This document shows positions 49,944 to 62,159 of a stretch of DNA of 64,000 nucleotides, in pieces. This DNA comes from Panorpa germanica. Lineage: Eukaryota > Arthropoda > Insecta > Mecoptera > Panorpidae. Positions within the stretch are counted from its first letter, which is position 1, and each line of letters begins with the position of its first letter. The notes below the pieces were generated by a model, which saw only the letters and a program-made list of their open reading frames with translations, searched no databases and had not been told where the DNA came from. A program made the translations under genes and the position numbers. The DNA lies in the NCBI GenBank assembly GCA_963678705.1, contig OY783211.1:15266603-15330602 (forward strand), in the 5' to 3' direction.

Positions 49944-50608
49944 AATGGGCTTGTGTCCTCATTTTTTAGTGGTCGATTTTTCAATTTATGATTGAAATTG
50001 ATGTTAATAAATGTGTATTGGCGTGTCTATTTTATTAAATATCTAAATATTGACAGAGATATAGCAATTAAAAATTTGAATTCTAGTTTTAGCGCTAGAA
50101 ATGGTCGGCCATTTGTATGACGTGAAATGCATTTTAACGTCAGTTATTTGTTGAGTAGGTCAGTGCTGTTGTAATGTTTTGTAGCTGTTGGTATTCGAAA
50201 TAATCAAGACAAGTCAAAGAATAATAAGTTTTTATTTTATTTAACCCTGTTACGGCATATAAAATATTGAAATTGTATTGTTCCTTGAAATAGCTGTAAA
50301 TAATATTTGATATTTTGATATATAAATACATATGAGATTTATGAGCTGTAAGGTTGGTAACCTGTAAACTTGTCAAGAATATATCTCTTTTACGCTCTGT
50401 TGTATAAAAGGGATAGCAACTACCGGATGTGATGTCACATGCACTTGGAATATGTACAACGTTGAATCCCTTTAATAATTAAAGAGAAAAAATGACTTTT
50501 TTAATTGTTAATATCTCCTAACATATAAGGAGTTGAGGTTCTAGTAACCCACTTTATCAATATATAGTACACTTTTATAGAAATTAAGACATAGGACACA
50601 AGCCTATT
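49944..50608. mobile_element. MITE family A, copy 1 (longest copy, both ends)
   Basis: Ends AATGGGCTTGTGTCCTC and GGACACAAGCCTATT are inverted repeats (about 15 bp). At 665 bp it is the most complete of three copies, opposite in orientation to those at 13389 and 40624. A minus-strand open frame of 78 codons inside it is not conserved as a frame in the others and is not a gene. Inserted about 0.9 kb upstream of the exon at 51516. Confidence 0.92.
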
Positions 50609-51515
50609 GAATTATAAATTTAATTTACGAGCAGCATTTCCGGGATTCTTTGAAAGAATTTATATAAATACCAGCAGAAAACAAAGGAATAAATGTAAAA
50701 AGTTGTAAATATTCGCAGCGTTAGTAAATAACTTTCATAGGGTGCAAGGCACAAATATTCTAAAACGTTCTAAAAGTAGTAACAACTCAAAGAGTTTTAT
50801 TTCGATCTTGTCGGACTCCCTATCTTAGTTCTTGAGTCCTAGACTTTCATTTTCATAGTGTTAGAGCCCTTTCGATCCTTTTGAAACCCCTTGAGTGGGG
50901 ACGATTTAATAGAACATTGTTGTAGAATACTATCAAAGTAGGAAAAGTTTTAGATAAAAGAAACTTTGATATAGTCGTATTTAAGTTGAAGAAAGAAGAT
51001 TATATTGACTAGAAAATGTTAATAAAATGTAATTTGATCCGATTGGTTGGTCATGGCCCATGGGCATACACCAATCCGAATGTAGGTCACTTAGGAAAGT
51101 TTTAGAATGTTATCTGTTTAGACAGATCCAATGTAGGAGGTAAATGCAGTCGGGGTCATAATAATAGGACTTTTACATTTAAATTAGGGACTCTGTGTAT
51201 TCAATAAGCTTTTTATGAAGTATTACTTCAAGAAATTTCCTAGTTAACTAAATTTTTCAGAAAACTATTAATGTTAGAAGTGACTTTTTAATTAGTAGAT
51301 TCAAAAGTGAAACAATTAAATCCTAAGTGAGAAACTGTTCATAAATTTGATATAAAAACGTGTATTAGCGATTAAATATTATTTTAAAAGTCTGTTTTAA
51401 TAAAACTTACAACAATAGAAAAGAACTTTGTTGAATTATTTCAGTTATATAAAATATTATGTTTAAAATATACAAACATTTAGTGAAGTAAACTTTGAAA
51501 GTTCACTGTTTAAAT

Positions 51516-51631
51516 ATGGAGGAAAACAAGAAAGCTCCGTCTTCTTCCTTGACGATAGACCGTGCTGCGTTTCTCCTTCTCCGTGTGAAGAAGGCATTCA
51601 AGAAAAAGCGCCAACAGAGAAAAGAGAAAAA
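51516..51631 (+). CDS. First coding exon of an unidentified plus-strand gene
   Basis: ATG (51516) opens MEENKKAPSSSLTIDRAAFL, then LLRVKKAFKKKRQQRKEK, ending at a consensus donor AA|GTAAGTATT in phase 2. Codon choice (CTC, CGC, GTG, GAC, AAG) is much less AT-biased than the surroundings, which supports real coding. The peptide has a short hydrophobic patch (AAFLLL) followed by a dense Lys/Arg block, as in membrane-proximal or nucleolar-targeting N-termini. It was missed by length-based ORF calling because it is only 38 codons. No matching second exon was proven within the next 12 kb, so the gene likely has long introns or continues past the window. Confidence 0.65.
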
Positions 51632-54176
51632 GTAAGTATTGCACGTTTACAAAACTTTTATATTAAGTAAGTTTAAAGCTTCTAAAAGCTCATCTCTATG
51701 GATATAAACTAAATATACACCAGGAATAATAAAAAGATCATATTTTATGAAAGTGAAACATATGTCGCCTTTGCGCCCAGCCTGGTTAAGAATTTTAAAG
51801 TTTGGCTAATTAATTTTAATGCGACTTTCAATTTGTCGTATCTTTGCATAATATGGAAATAATGCCGGAGCTTCCATTGCTGGGATTTTAAAATTAAAGC
51901 GGACGCAGAGTAAGTTTGGAAAAGTTTTTTTATTTAAATTAATGTGATGATACTTTTATATTTAAGAACTTTACTTTAATTAATACAGTAAACTTTTTTA
52001 TACTTATATTACCAGAAGGGGTCAAATGACACGTTTTGAGTTTGTGTCTTTAAGTAACTTTTAAATACTTCCGAGATATTTATTTTAGGAAAATAAACCG
52101 CTGTTTAAACTATTTTTTATTTATGTTAAATATTTTGGATCTTGAGCATATTTTTGACAGAGTGCATGGTGCTATAAGCAGTACTTAAAACAAAAGACAA
52201 ATAACCACCTGAAAAAAAATATCTTATGTTGTTTTGAGATAAAACTTAAGAGTTGTCTCTCATTATTTCTCCACCTTTTTAACTTAATCATAAGTAATAT
52301 TATACAATTAAAACACTAAAGTCCGTCACGGCTTAACTGACGTTTAACATAAAAAATGGGTTTCTGAATTCTAGTTTTGTTCAAGGTAATTGTCCAAAGG
52401 TGTTTTGCTTGATTAAATTGCAGTTATATTCGACTAGAACAAAAATGAGGGATGACATACAAAAGGATAACCCACAGTTAACAGTGAATTGAAAAATCGA
52501 TCCATTGTGTTACAACGTATTGCAAAACTAAATCATTTAATTTTTATTTTATATTTCAAAAAAGTTTGATATTTTTTAAATTACCACATTAGCTTTCATA
52601 ACAAACTTAGTGGCTTAGAATTAGAATCAAAATCCATTGTCTATACATATAGCAGATATTTACATTTAATGAAATTATATCTCTTTATCATAGTTTGTAC
52701 AATTAGAAGAGAAGCCTAATTTAACATTTTCATATTTGATTTTAAATTTCCCGCTCCAGAAACAAAACAAAGTGTCGTGAAAAAGCTCCTTGTCAAAATA
52801 GCTCAAGTAACACAATCCAACGCGACTAAAGTTCCTGCATAAACATTATCCTGCCCTTAATTGAAATAATCAATAAATGATAACAATAATCGTATTATCA
52901 AAGTGTTATGAGGTTGTTGCTGCAACTAATTAAATGAGACTTAATACCAACGCGGCTGAGAAAGCTCGTTGCATTGAGCATTAGATAAAGCTCTATGATG
53001 ACATTCCACGAATAAACGAATAGAGGAGCTTACAAAGTTTTAAGCATACAAAAGTTCAACTATATTAAAACCATTTTCATGAAATTCAACTCATTTACTA
53101 CTCGCATTTTAAGTTTTCAACAAATTTCTCAACCCCATTTCTTTTCTATCCTAATGGAACACATTATAGTGCATTACCAACCACCACTTTTAGGGGGAGG
53201 AAAAGTGGAAATGTTTCTTGTTGTTGATTAGAACAAAGTAAAAGCTTTAAATGTGTCATGCGTCTTGTCTTATACAGGTAATTGTTTGAAGAATGTTTGA
53301 CCTAATAAAGACTTAAGAAAAGCTCTACTGTATTAATTTCGATAGAGTTGATCAGATACTGCTTATAAGGTGTACAGAGAGGAATTTGAAATGGACGAGG
53401 GTTTATAGTTGAACTATGGGTTGGATTACCTCGTGGTGTTGGAATGAAATATTGGAAGTTGTGCCAGTGATGCCGCCGCTCGTTTTCGTTGAAAATCACT
53501 GCTGTATATGATAACCCGCATGTCACAATTTATTCATCATGTTAACATTAATTTACGAAACTATTTCCAACTCCCACTATTTCGACAACTGATGTTTAAC
53601 TGATGTGCTGATATATCAAATGTAGGAAGTTGGAGAGGAGGTGGTGAGGAGTAAACCGTTCGTTAGTTAACCACATTTTACTTGTTTTATAACTGACATG
53701 ACATGAAATGAATCTAAATCCACCCCCAATGTCAAAATAGTTGGCATCTAATCAGGTTAGTTAATTGTTAATGCGTCGTCAAACATTCACCATTCCACAT
53801 ATCAGAAGTGGGATAAACTTACACGAAAGTGGAGGGGATACGATAGGAAATATGACTGAGTGGGAGTATGCCAATGTATGTACACAGGAGCGTCGAGGGA
53901 TGGCGCTGGACGCAAGGGAAAAACACCATCACGGACTCTAAACATACAAATGAACTCGTTTTTATTTTGTAATAATTCTTTTAGCGTTAAAATCTGCCAA
54001 TAAAATATACTTCGGTCACAAAAGATATTAAATTTTTGTTTTTTTTTATTGCCATCCCAGAATTTGACAATCTATCCTATTAGGATATTTAGTAAGTGAT
54101 ACAGCATAATAAATCATGAAAGGAATTTATTATTCCTTCCAAGTGCACATGTTGGGTACTTAGTACATTTTAGTCT

Positions 54177-54374
54177 TTAGACTAAATCGCTTGGTAGTTT
54201 TCTTTTTAGTCTACTTTGTCTCCTTACTTTTATCAGTTTTACCGTAAGGATGTTTGGATGGTCATCTAGTCGGTCTTTGTAAATGATGCTGTACTTTATA
54301 ATTTCGTCTTTTACCCATCTTTCGTGAGGTCGTCTTAGATGAAAATGTTGAAAATTGGTCCGTGGTTGGACCAA
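54177..54374 (-). mobile_element. LINE ORF2 C-terminal fragment (jockey-like)
   Basis: The frame reads ...HERWVKDEIIKYSIIYKDRL, DDHPNILTVKLIKV then RRQSRLKRKLPSDLV and stop. The pattern RLxxHPNxLxxxL...RLKRxxPxDL is the extreme C-terminus of jockey-clade LINE ORF2, after reverse transcriptase and the linker. Nothing recognisable of the reverse transcriptase is upstream, so it is a 5'-truncated relic. No target-site duplication was found. Confidence 0.7.
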
Positions 54375-55817
54375 AAAATAGTTTATGATAAAGTTAAAAT
54401 ATATTTGTGTATACTCATCTGTTATTTTTGGATTTCATCTACGATTAATTAATAAACTAGTTTAAATAAAAAATAATCATTTCTAGAATTCTGATCGTGC
54501 CTCTCTTACAGTCCGGGTTAGGAGAATTCCACCCCTTCCTAATCTCCCACTCGTCAGGATTGTATGACATTACTGGCAGTGCTCCATATAGACCTGCAAA
54601 TATGTTTACCCCCTTCGATCTCTTTTTATTTCCTCACAACGTTTTGTAACGTAAACAGTATCTTGTTGGCAGCGGATATTTCCGCAGAAAGATGGCGTTA
54701 TTATTTGCTATAGATGCTACATAACATTTGACCTAGTTCCGTACATGTCCATGTTATTTATCAGTGGATATTAGAGTGTTAATTCTGAGTGCATTTTAAC
54801 ATAAAATTTACATTTGTTACATCAGAGTGGGAATCATCAGACTGTTGCAGAGACAATTTCATTTATGAACAAAGATAAAACCTGCTTTTGAAGTATGAGT
54901 ATATGCTGCATATATATTTTGATTACTGGGAGATGATTTATCGCATATTAGATACGACAGTTTACCTCTCTTATGCGTATAAATACATTTGGATAATATT
55001 TGTGAAACAGAAACACCTGCAAAGTTAGTACGTTGTTAACAAGATTGAATACATTTTATTCAATTCTTCTAAAATTGATGCTGGACCATTTTAACAGTCA
55101 CCAGGATAATTTACTTCCAGCTGTTGTCGTTGCCGGCAGGGACAGCTCCATCCGGATTACGTGCTTGATGTCTTCATGAAAACCGTCCGCATAAATAGAA
55201 TGAATGAAGGAAACAGGAAATAGCAAAATGGGAACAATACATTATATAAATATACAAACATTTTTTAGACAAGATGGCATCTGTCGTAGTGCCTCAGTCT
55301 TCACCACTCAGTGGAAAATTCACAGCATGGTAACTGGTGGTAACAATGGGGATGTAATAAGAAAAATGTCTTAACGTAATGATATTTTTAAAGTAGCTAT
55401 ATGAAACATCAACTTTGTCATTGTGTACTGACATTGACGTCACTATTAATGGACTTCATATTTATATATAAAGAGTGTCGGATTCGGATTTAAGGTAAAA
55501 ATATTAGTGAGCCACCCTGAAAATATAGCGAAGACACACTATCAAGGGAGTACGAGTTATACACTACATTATGTGCTGTAAATATTGGTAGACTTTTCGT
55601 CCACTGCTAGAGGTGTGAGATGCAGAAACATATGATCACTGAAGTGTGTTCGTCCGGAAGGGAAATGAAATATGAAAGTGAACTGAACACTGTTCACCGT
55701 TGGCACGATCACAATCAACAAACATTATCAACCAAAATGACTTTCCTACCAACTTAATAGTATGAACTACATGAATGACGGTTTTATTTTATTAATATCG
55801 TATACAAAAATTTAGTA

Positions 55818-56130
55818 TATAGCCCGGTCAATATAGACATTTAAAATACCAAACATTGCCGGAGAGCCAAATATTGGTGGAGAGCTAGGGTTTACCATAA
55901 CAAATAAAGTTTTAAAAATCCCCATTGATTCTATGTGTGCTTCAAAAGTTATTCGGGGTCAAAGGTCAAAATTTGAGGTTTTTTGGATTTCTCTCGAAAA
56001 CGGTAGGTTTTATCAAAAAAAAAACCTCAAACCAAAGTTGTAGATCTTAAAATTCTCTACAAAAATAGTCCTTATGATTTTTTCCTAAGAGTTACCATTC
56101 CTGAGATATCGCGATTCTAAGAGTCACATT
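55818..56130. repeat. Probable dispersed repeat of unknown class
   Basis: From AGCCCGGTCAATATAGACAT to GAGATATCGCGATTCTAAG the composition is unlike the flanks. It carries near-palindromic text (CTCGAAAACGGT, CCTGAGATATCGCG) and a run of nine A in the middle. It appears only once here, so the call rests on texture alone. Confidence 0.3.
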
Positions 56131-56559
56131 ATACATGATATGCATACATTTCAACGCCACCTGTGAGGTAGTGTACTACTTAACTTTTGTAAAAAATACG
56201 CGAAACAAGAATCAAGTACAACTATCATGTCTTCCTCCAACATCGGCATCTGCTATTCAACACTTGTATCGAGTATACTATCAAGTTCAGACATGGCTTG
56301 GCAATCAACTGAACAATCAATAGATATGAATTTAAAGTTTGAATTTTGTTATACCTCGTAATATTCCTGTTGATATCCTGATAGTCAATAACTCGAGAAG
56401 TAATCATATTTATTTGTTGTTTTATATCATGACATTAACTAAAAACTTGATGGGTTGCTATTCCTGTGTCGTTTAATTCTCTATCTCGTACACACTTTTC
56501 TTATTTTACACCAATGACAAAGGTAGCGGGGAAGAACGTGAGGAAGCAATGACATCATG

Positions 56560-56720
56560 TATAACCCTTTAATTATTAAAGGGATTAGTTCAATAGTTAA
56601 TAACTTCTATAATATTGCGAATTTATTTAATATAATTGGATATTTGAGGTTATGATATCTAACTTTGTCAATATAGTATAGGTTTATATAAATTAAGTTA
56701 TGGTTCACAACCCAATTGTC
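56560..56720. mobile_element. Diverged end of a MITE family A relative
   Basis: The order CCTTTAATTATTAAAGGGA, then GTTAATAACTTC, TTGAGGTTATGATATC, TTTGTCAATATAGTATA, TATAAATTAAGTTATGG and CACAACCCAATTG parallels the right end of the copy at 49944-50608 block by block, with many substitutions. It is an older insertion or a sister family; the other end was not found. Confidence 0.5.
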
Positions 56721-59393
56721 ATTTCACTGTATTTATATACACATATATACTCATACCATGTATATAGGTCTGATAATGAACTAATTACCTCATAGCACAT
56801 AAACCGCCTCCCTCACAGTAGGACATCGCACAATTAGAATTGTTCCAGTCGTTTATGCATTAAATTAATCCGACATTTTGTATTTCCACAACATTCCTAG
56901 AATTGAATAAACCGGGAATTCTGTTTGGAAGTTTACACAAAGTTTTTGACATATTTTAGCTTGCTCCCAGAAAATTCTCTAAAGTTTCTTAGGGTTAAGG
57001 CAGCCCCAATTCTCAAGAGAGAGAGAAACCACAATAAATTCAGGCTGATTTCATTTGTATTGTATTTGCTGGAATTAATAATTCAATTGTTTAAATATAA
57101 ATGATGTCAACTGTTAGTGAACTGAATTTATTAGGTAAATAATTTGCGGTATTTATTAGCTTTATATTTTTTAAATTATTTCTAATTAGAAGGCAAAATT
57201 GTCTATTTCCCTAAAGACGCTGTTTAGAAATCTAAATATAACTAATCACCATTAAAAGGTTCAGGGCACTGTTCACCTTAAAGTCAAGTTTGTTTGTATT
57301 CTGCTAATTACTACCGCAAGACTTAACTCTGGTTTATAACGTAATTAGTTTCATTTTAGAAATAATGTCTAGATTAATTAGTTCCTCAGATATTTCATCT
57401 TAATTTAGATAAATGTGATACAAACATATATACGAGTTTAATTCGAGTTGATCTTCGTAAACAGAGTTTGAATATTAGTTCGAATATCAATTCTAAGAAA
57501 ACCACGCTGACACAAACACACACGAACCAATATAGTGGTTCTTATTGATATATTAATTGGTATAGGTTCTTTGATTAAATGGGATTTTGTGTGTAAATTT
57601 ATCTATCACATTACTCAATAGGTTCGTGGAATGACATATAGAAGGCGCCGCTATTGACAAATCCATATGATTTTTAAATAGTACCAACCTTAAAGCGTTA
57701 TATGCCAAAATTTCATGACATTCCGACTAATAGTTTATCAAGTACAGTTGTTCTAGTGACGCTACTTTTATTATTTTCAAAAGCATTTCTTTTAATGATC
57801 AAAATACCTTTAAAGCAAAGCAATGGCTTGACAAGAGTTATTCTGAAACAGAAGAAATAAATTGATTACCCCCTTGCTTTCCCCTGATTCTATTTTCTAA
57901 ATTAGTATTCCACTCGTTCAGATTATGTGTTTTATTTTCTTCATTTGTCAAGTGAAATTAATTTTGAGGTTATAAGAAAATAAAGACCACTGTGTCTAAC
58001 TTAAAAAGCAATCAAATCATCTTAGGTGGTTTTAAAGATCGGAAGAAAATTTACGAATACCATTGTAAAATAGGGGTAGAACGGGTATTAAAGGCGTAGG
58101 GTTTACAAAGATGGTGAGGATGGGTAAGTAGGGAGAAATAAGCAGAAATCATTTGTTAAGATAGAATATTTGTTGTAAGAAGATTACACTTGTTTTTATA
58201 ACAGTCTTTAAAATGTTAAAAGCTTTTGTAAAAGAAAAGAGTAAAAAACAAAAGAAAATATGTTTCTATGTTGACAATATTGTGACGTTTGAGATATTTA
58301 TGTTACGCTGACAGTTATGTGACAGAGTGTCGGGAATTTTTTTATTAACAACTTACAAAAACCATTAGAAAGAGTTGTTTCTTTTGAACATTATTTAAAC
58401 TTCCGCTATATTGGGTTCTGTTGTAAATTAATCATCTAAATTTTAGCGCTACCTATTGAAAAATATCTATTACCTAAATCAGATGTTTGGATAATTTTTC
58501 ACAGCGTTCTAAATTTATTGTCATCTTGATAATTAATGACAAAACTAATTATTTGTAAAAGAAAAGTTATCATTAATGTAATGCAGGTGTAATGCATAAA
58601 AGTTTAACCGTTTCAAGCATGAAAGAGAAGGAAAGTGTCGTACCAATGCCACGGAATTACTAAGATCGAGTTGCACAACATATTCGCAACATTACAACAT
58701 GTTTCTGTTCTACACTAGTCTATTTCTAGTTTGATATCAATTCCTACATAGTGTTTGTACGCAGCTTTCGCAGGCTAGTTTACAACAATGTCGTTGTGAT
58801 ATCAAACGACGCATTATACAAATAGTTAAATTATAGTTATTGGAAATCCATCTTTGTCAGAAAGTTTGGCCCCATATACGTGTTTTTTTCTTCTTAAACA
58901 TCTGACTGTTTTAGCTTTTAATAAACAATTATCTTTATTATTTAAATCCCCTCTGAGCGAAGGGATCTATCAAACGAAATCAAAGCCGCCACTGTCAAAA
59001 ACAAAAATGCTAAGATCATAAATCATAATAATTTGATAAAGAAATAAAACCAGTTAATCCTTATTTTAAAGCGTTTGGGATTTCTGAATTTCTTGTGCTA
59101 TTTAAAACTTATTCGAGTAGGAATTAATTAAAAATATCAAAGTTAGAAATCAATTTTATTTGAAACGTATATTTCCATTGACATAACAAGAAGTACTTAG
59201 TTGTCCGCTGAAACTTTTCCAATAAATATCCGGGCCGGGCCCAACAAACTTATTAATATTTTTAGTTTTTGTACCAGAGGAGGGTTTAACTAAAGTCAAA
59301 CTTTTCTATTTGAGTCAATTACTAGGTCAGCCGTTTACCAAGTGTATTTAAGTCAGTGTAAATATGTTAAGTACGGTTCAGACTAGTGCGACT

Positions 59394-59423
59394 ACAACAT
59401 GCAACATCCAACATCCAACATTC
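59394..59423. repeat. CAACATC short tandem repeat
   Basis: About four copies of a 7-bp unit (CAACATG, CAACATC, CAACATC, CAACATT). Confidence 0.8.
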
Positions 59424-60622
59424 ACATATTTCCATTCATAACGTTATTTAGACGAGAGTGTATTATACTCTTTGGTATATCCATTTATCGAAACGAAACG
59501 AAAATTTGTAAACTAGAACGAAAATATTATGTGCGCTTGCATTATCTTGTATATGAGACTGAAGCTTGAAAAAATTAAATAAATAAAATTTGCTGTCTCT
59601 TTGGTAGAACAGACCCAAAGCCAAATGTAAAGAATTAATCTGACTTTCTTTATTCCTAAACATTTATAACTGGTTGAATAAAAGTCTAGTAACAAGTTGT
59701 ATCAAGTTACTTCGGTTTGGACGTGTTGCACAACCAATATTTGATGTCGCACTAGTCGACACGACTCATTAGATTTGGTTTAATATATCAATGTTCAGTC
59801 TTAAGAAGGTAATATGTAAAATTCAACAGAGATAAAACTTATTTATGAGTAAACTTAATCCGATTTAAGGTTAGAGGTTTCTCGGAGCCGCTAAATCAAT
59901 AACTGTCAAATCATGGTTGGGATAATTTTATAAGACTTTGGAAGATGTGTTGTGTGTGTGTGAGAATGGGTGGGAGTAAATCGAAAGGATTGCATGTAAG
60001 GTTTTTGAAAGGTTTACCCTAGAGAACGTGACGTGTAGGCAGGATTCTCGTTGGACATTTCAAGGACGATAATATTGTAGTTATTGTCTACAAAGTTTGA
60101 AGCAAACACAATAAAAATATATCCTTTAAAATAAATAAAAGATTTATTTTCTAAAAATTCCAATAAAATTGGTTTTTATTAAATCTTGCCGGGTATATTA
60201 TCTTGAGCCGGTCTTATAAATTGTACCAAATTAGTACGCATGCGCAGTTACGAATTTTTAAAATGACCAAACTTTCTTGTTCCTGCACCTGCATTGGTTT
60301 TTACCAGAGATATGAATTTATCACCATAAATAAATTTTAAATATTTATTTTAGACAAAATGTGTATAAAAATAATCATTAATAGTTATATTAACTGTACA
60401 TATTAATTAATTAATCCGTATGAATAAGTATTTCCAATTAAATAAGAGATTCCTAGATAAGAGAAAAATAAGATAATGGATCTGATAGAACCATTTTAAA
60501 TTACAAACGTTCTATAATGTGTTTTATTACAATTTTTGTCAGTTTTCCGTGACTTCATCAAAATGTACAATAACATTTTTTATAATCTGTTATGAGCCCC
60601 TATTTCTATTTCTACCTATCAC

Positions 60623-60638
60623 ACTCTCTCTCTCTCTC
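60623..60638. repeat. (CT)n microsatellite
   Basis: Eight CT units in a row. Confidence 0.85.
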
Positions 60639-60829
60639 GTTCTCCCATGGTGATGTGTATTTAATTCCAATACCAAATTGTTTTTCTGGTTCATATTCAT
60701 TTCACGCATACAACAGAAGTTTCAATTTTTATTTAGACTCAAAAAACATGAAATATTTACTTGAATACATATTCAATTAATTTTAACAAACAGTGTTGAC
60801 AATGGTCGTGTGTTGGGGTTCGTCATTCG

Positions 60830-60965
60830 TCATTCGTCAACAAGCACGAACAAAGTGAATCGAAAGCGAAACTCTGCTGGTAACACTACAATTGCCGCGG
60901 GTATTGATGTAAACAAAACACTGCGCTCGCTGTGTCATTCAAAATCATTTTGCTAGTCAGTATTA
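60830..60965 (+). promoter_or_regulatory. CpG-rich patch, possible plus-strand promoter
   Basis: CpG-dense sequence in an AT-rich setting, with a TTCGTCA triplication (TTCGTCATTCGTCATTCGTC), then GCCGCGGG, GCGCTCGC and an initiator-like TCAGTATT near 60957. It precedes the small ORF at 61066 by about 100 bp. Promoter function is inferred only. Confidence 0.25.
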
Positions 60966-61065
60966 TGTAATAAAATGTTTTGTGAATTATCTAAATATTG
61001 TTACATAGCTTCTATGTTATAGATAATAACAATAGAATGACAGAAAATATGAAGGTATTAATTTA

Positions 61066-61224
61066 ATGAAGTTATACCTGCTTACACCTGGTTGGCAAGA
61101 GGTTGCCTCCAAGTGGTTTGATCAATTCACCTCTCTAAAGACTAACGTACTTAGTTTCTTCACGGCACTGACAAATTATACACAACCACGGTTAGAGTAT
61201 ATTAGCTACTGGTCTACAAAGTAA
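61066..61224 (+). CDS. Small ORF, 52 aa (MKLYLLTPGWQEVASKW...)
   Basis: ATG to TAA with codon use richer in C and G than the flanks: MKLYLLTPGWQEVASKWFDQ, FTSLKTNVLSFF then TALTNYTQPRLEYISYWSTK. The middle is an amphipathic, aromatic-rich helix. The leader just upstream has an out-of-frame ATG. No family is recognised. It could be a stand-alone small protein, an internal exon read in another frame, or a repeat; the +1 frame is also open for about 20 codons. Confidence 0.25.
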   Translation: MKLYLLTPGWQEVASKWFDQFTSLKTNVLSFFTALTNYTQPRLEYISYWSTK

Positions 61225-61789
61225 AATAAATTTAGATATAAAAAAATAATTGTATTAAATTCAAATAATAAATATTCTGAAACAATAATAATACCTACGT
61301 TAATTAAACTACCTACCTAGAAATAAGAACCTACAGCGAAATCTATGGCGTTCATGGGTATATGTTTTGACTGAACGGTCACTGTTTTACCGCTTTGTAC
61401 CAACTAAAGAAATATAATTTCTTTACATATATTTAATATTTATTATATATTAATAGAATATTAATATTTATTATATCTAGACAACTGTCACTTTCGACGC
61501 ATGCGCATATAGAACAAATAGGAACATATACCTCTCTCTCTCGCACACATTTTGGAAACACTTTTAATCTATAGGAAATATACGCTATTCACTCTCCCCA
61601 TATATATATATCCTCTAAGATTTCAAGCATAAGTCATCGACAAACTCTTATAATTTATACTATAGTTAGTATACCTTCAGAAATATTATCTTACCACCAT
61701 GTTCTATCAAAAGCAAACTTTAGAAGATGTTATCTCAACAACATAGTCTTGTATTTCATCATTGTGTTATGTTTTATTCAACCAGATAA

Positions 61790-62134
61790 AATTACAAAAT
61801 TTCAACTTTCAAAGTATTTTTCGTTTATAAAGACAAGTCTATCAAAGAGAGTGTACTACTTGTCCTTCACGGTCGTCTAGAGTTTGCTTGGCTTAGAGTT
61901 GTCTACCACTACCAGCAAAAAGAGCGTCGCGGCGTCGGGTATCAGCGTCGAGCATTTGCAATGCGTACATTATTTAATTTGCATAGTATGGAAAACAAAT
62001 ACCGCGGATCAGCTTCTTGCTTTGTTCATACATCACAAGCGATAGAATTAATCCCTGATGACAGTGTCTTAGCAAGGGGAAAACCAAGGGGAATATATGA
62101 ACGATTAAGACAGGGTGTTGATGATGAAATATGA
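61790..62134 (+). CDS. Exon-like ORF of 114 codons, unknown function
   Basis: Open from the stop at 61787 to TGA at 62132-62134. The first ATG is at 61961, so a full-length protein would need an upstream exon. The peptide includes VYKDKSIKESVLLVLHGRLE, RVVYHYQQKERRGVGYQRRA and SQAIELIPDDSVLARGKPRG, then IYERLRQGVDDEI. The stretch 61900-61990 is GC- and CpG-rich. It directly precedes LINE sequence (62160 on), so it may be part of that element or host sequence beside it. No family is recognised. Confidence 0.3.
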   Translation, partial: NYKISTFKVFFVYKDKSIKESVLLVLHGRLEFAWLRVVYHYQQKERRGVGYQRRAFAMRTLFNLHSMENKYRGSASCFVHTSQAIELIPDDSVLARGKPRGIYERLRQGVDDEI

Positions 62135-62159
62135 AAAGTACCCTTATTTTAAATTATTT

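Larger units (their letters stand above)
45311..51515. other. Repeat-rich intergenic region
   Basis: Between the SUN promoter side and the plus-strand exon at 51516. It contains the GCTACG cluster (46179-46268), a truncated LINE with target-site duplication (47576-47911), a possible terminal exon (47966-48095), a (GA)n run (48519-48539), and MITEs at 49035-49451 and 49944-50608. A 100-codon plus-strand frame at 46910-47212 has no ATG start and no recognised motif. Confidence 0.65.

Noticed and set aside
50140-50376. 78-codon minus-strand open frame
   Set aside because: Lies wholly inside a MITE copy and is not preserved as a frame in the other two copies.
53302-53526. 74-codon minus-strand open frame near CAGCAGTGATTTTCAAC
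   Set aside because: No start codon and no motif. The CAGCAGTG text resembles a transposon end, but no partner end was seen.
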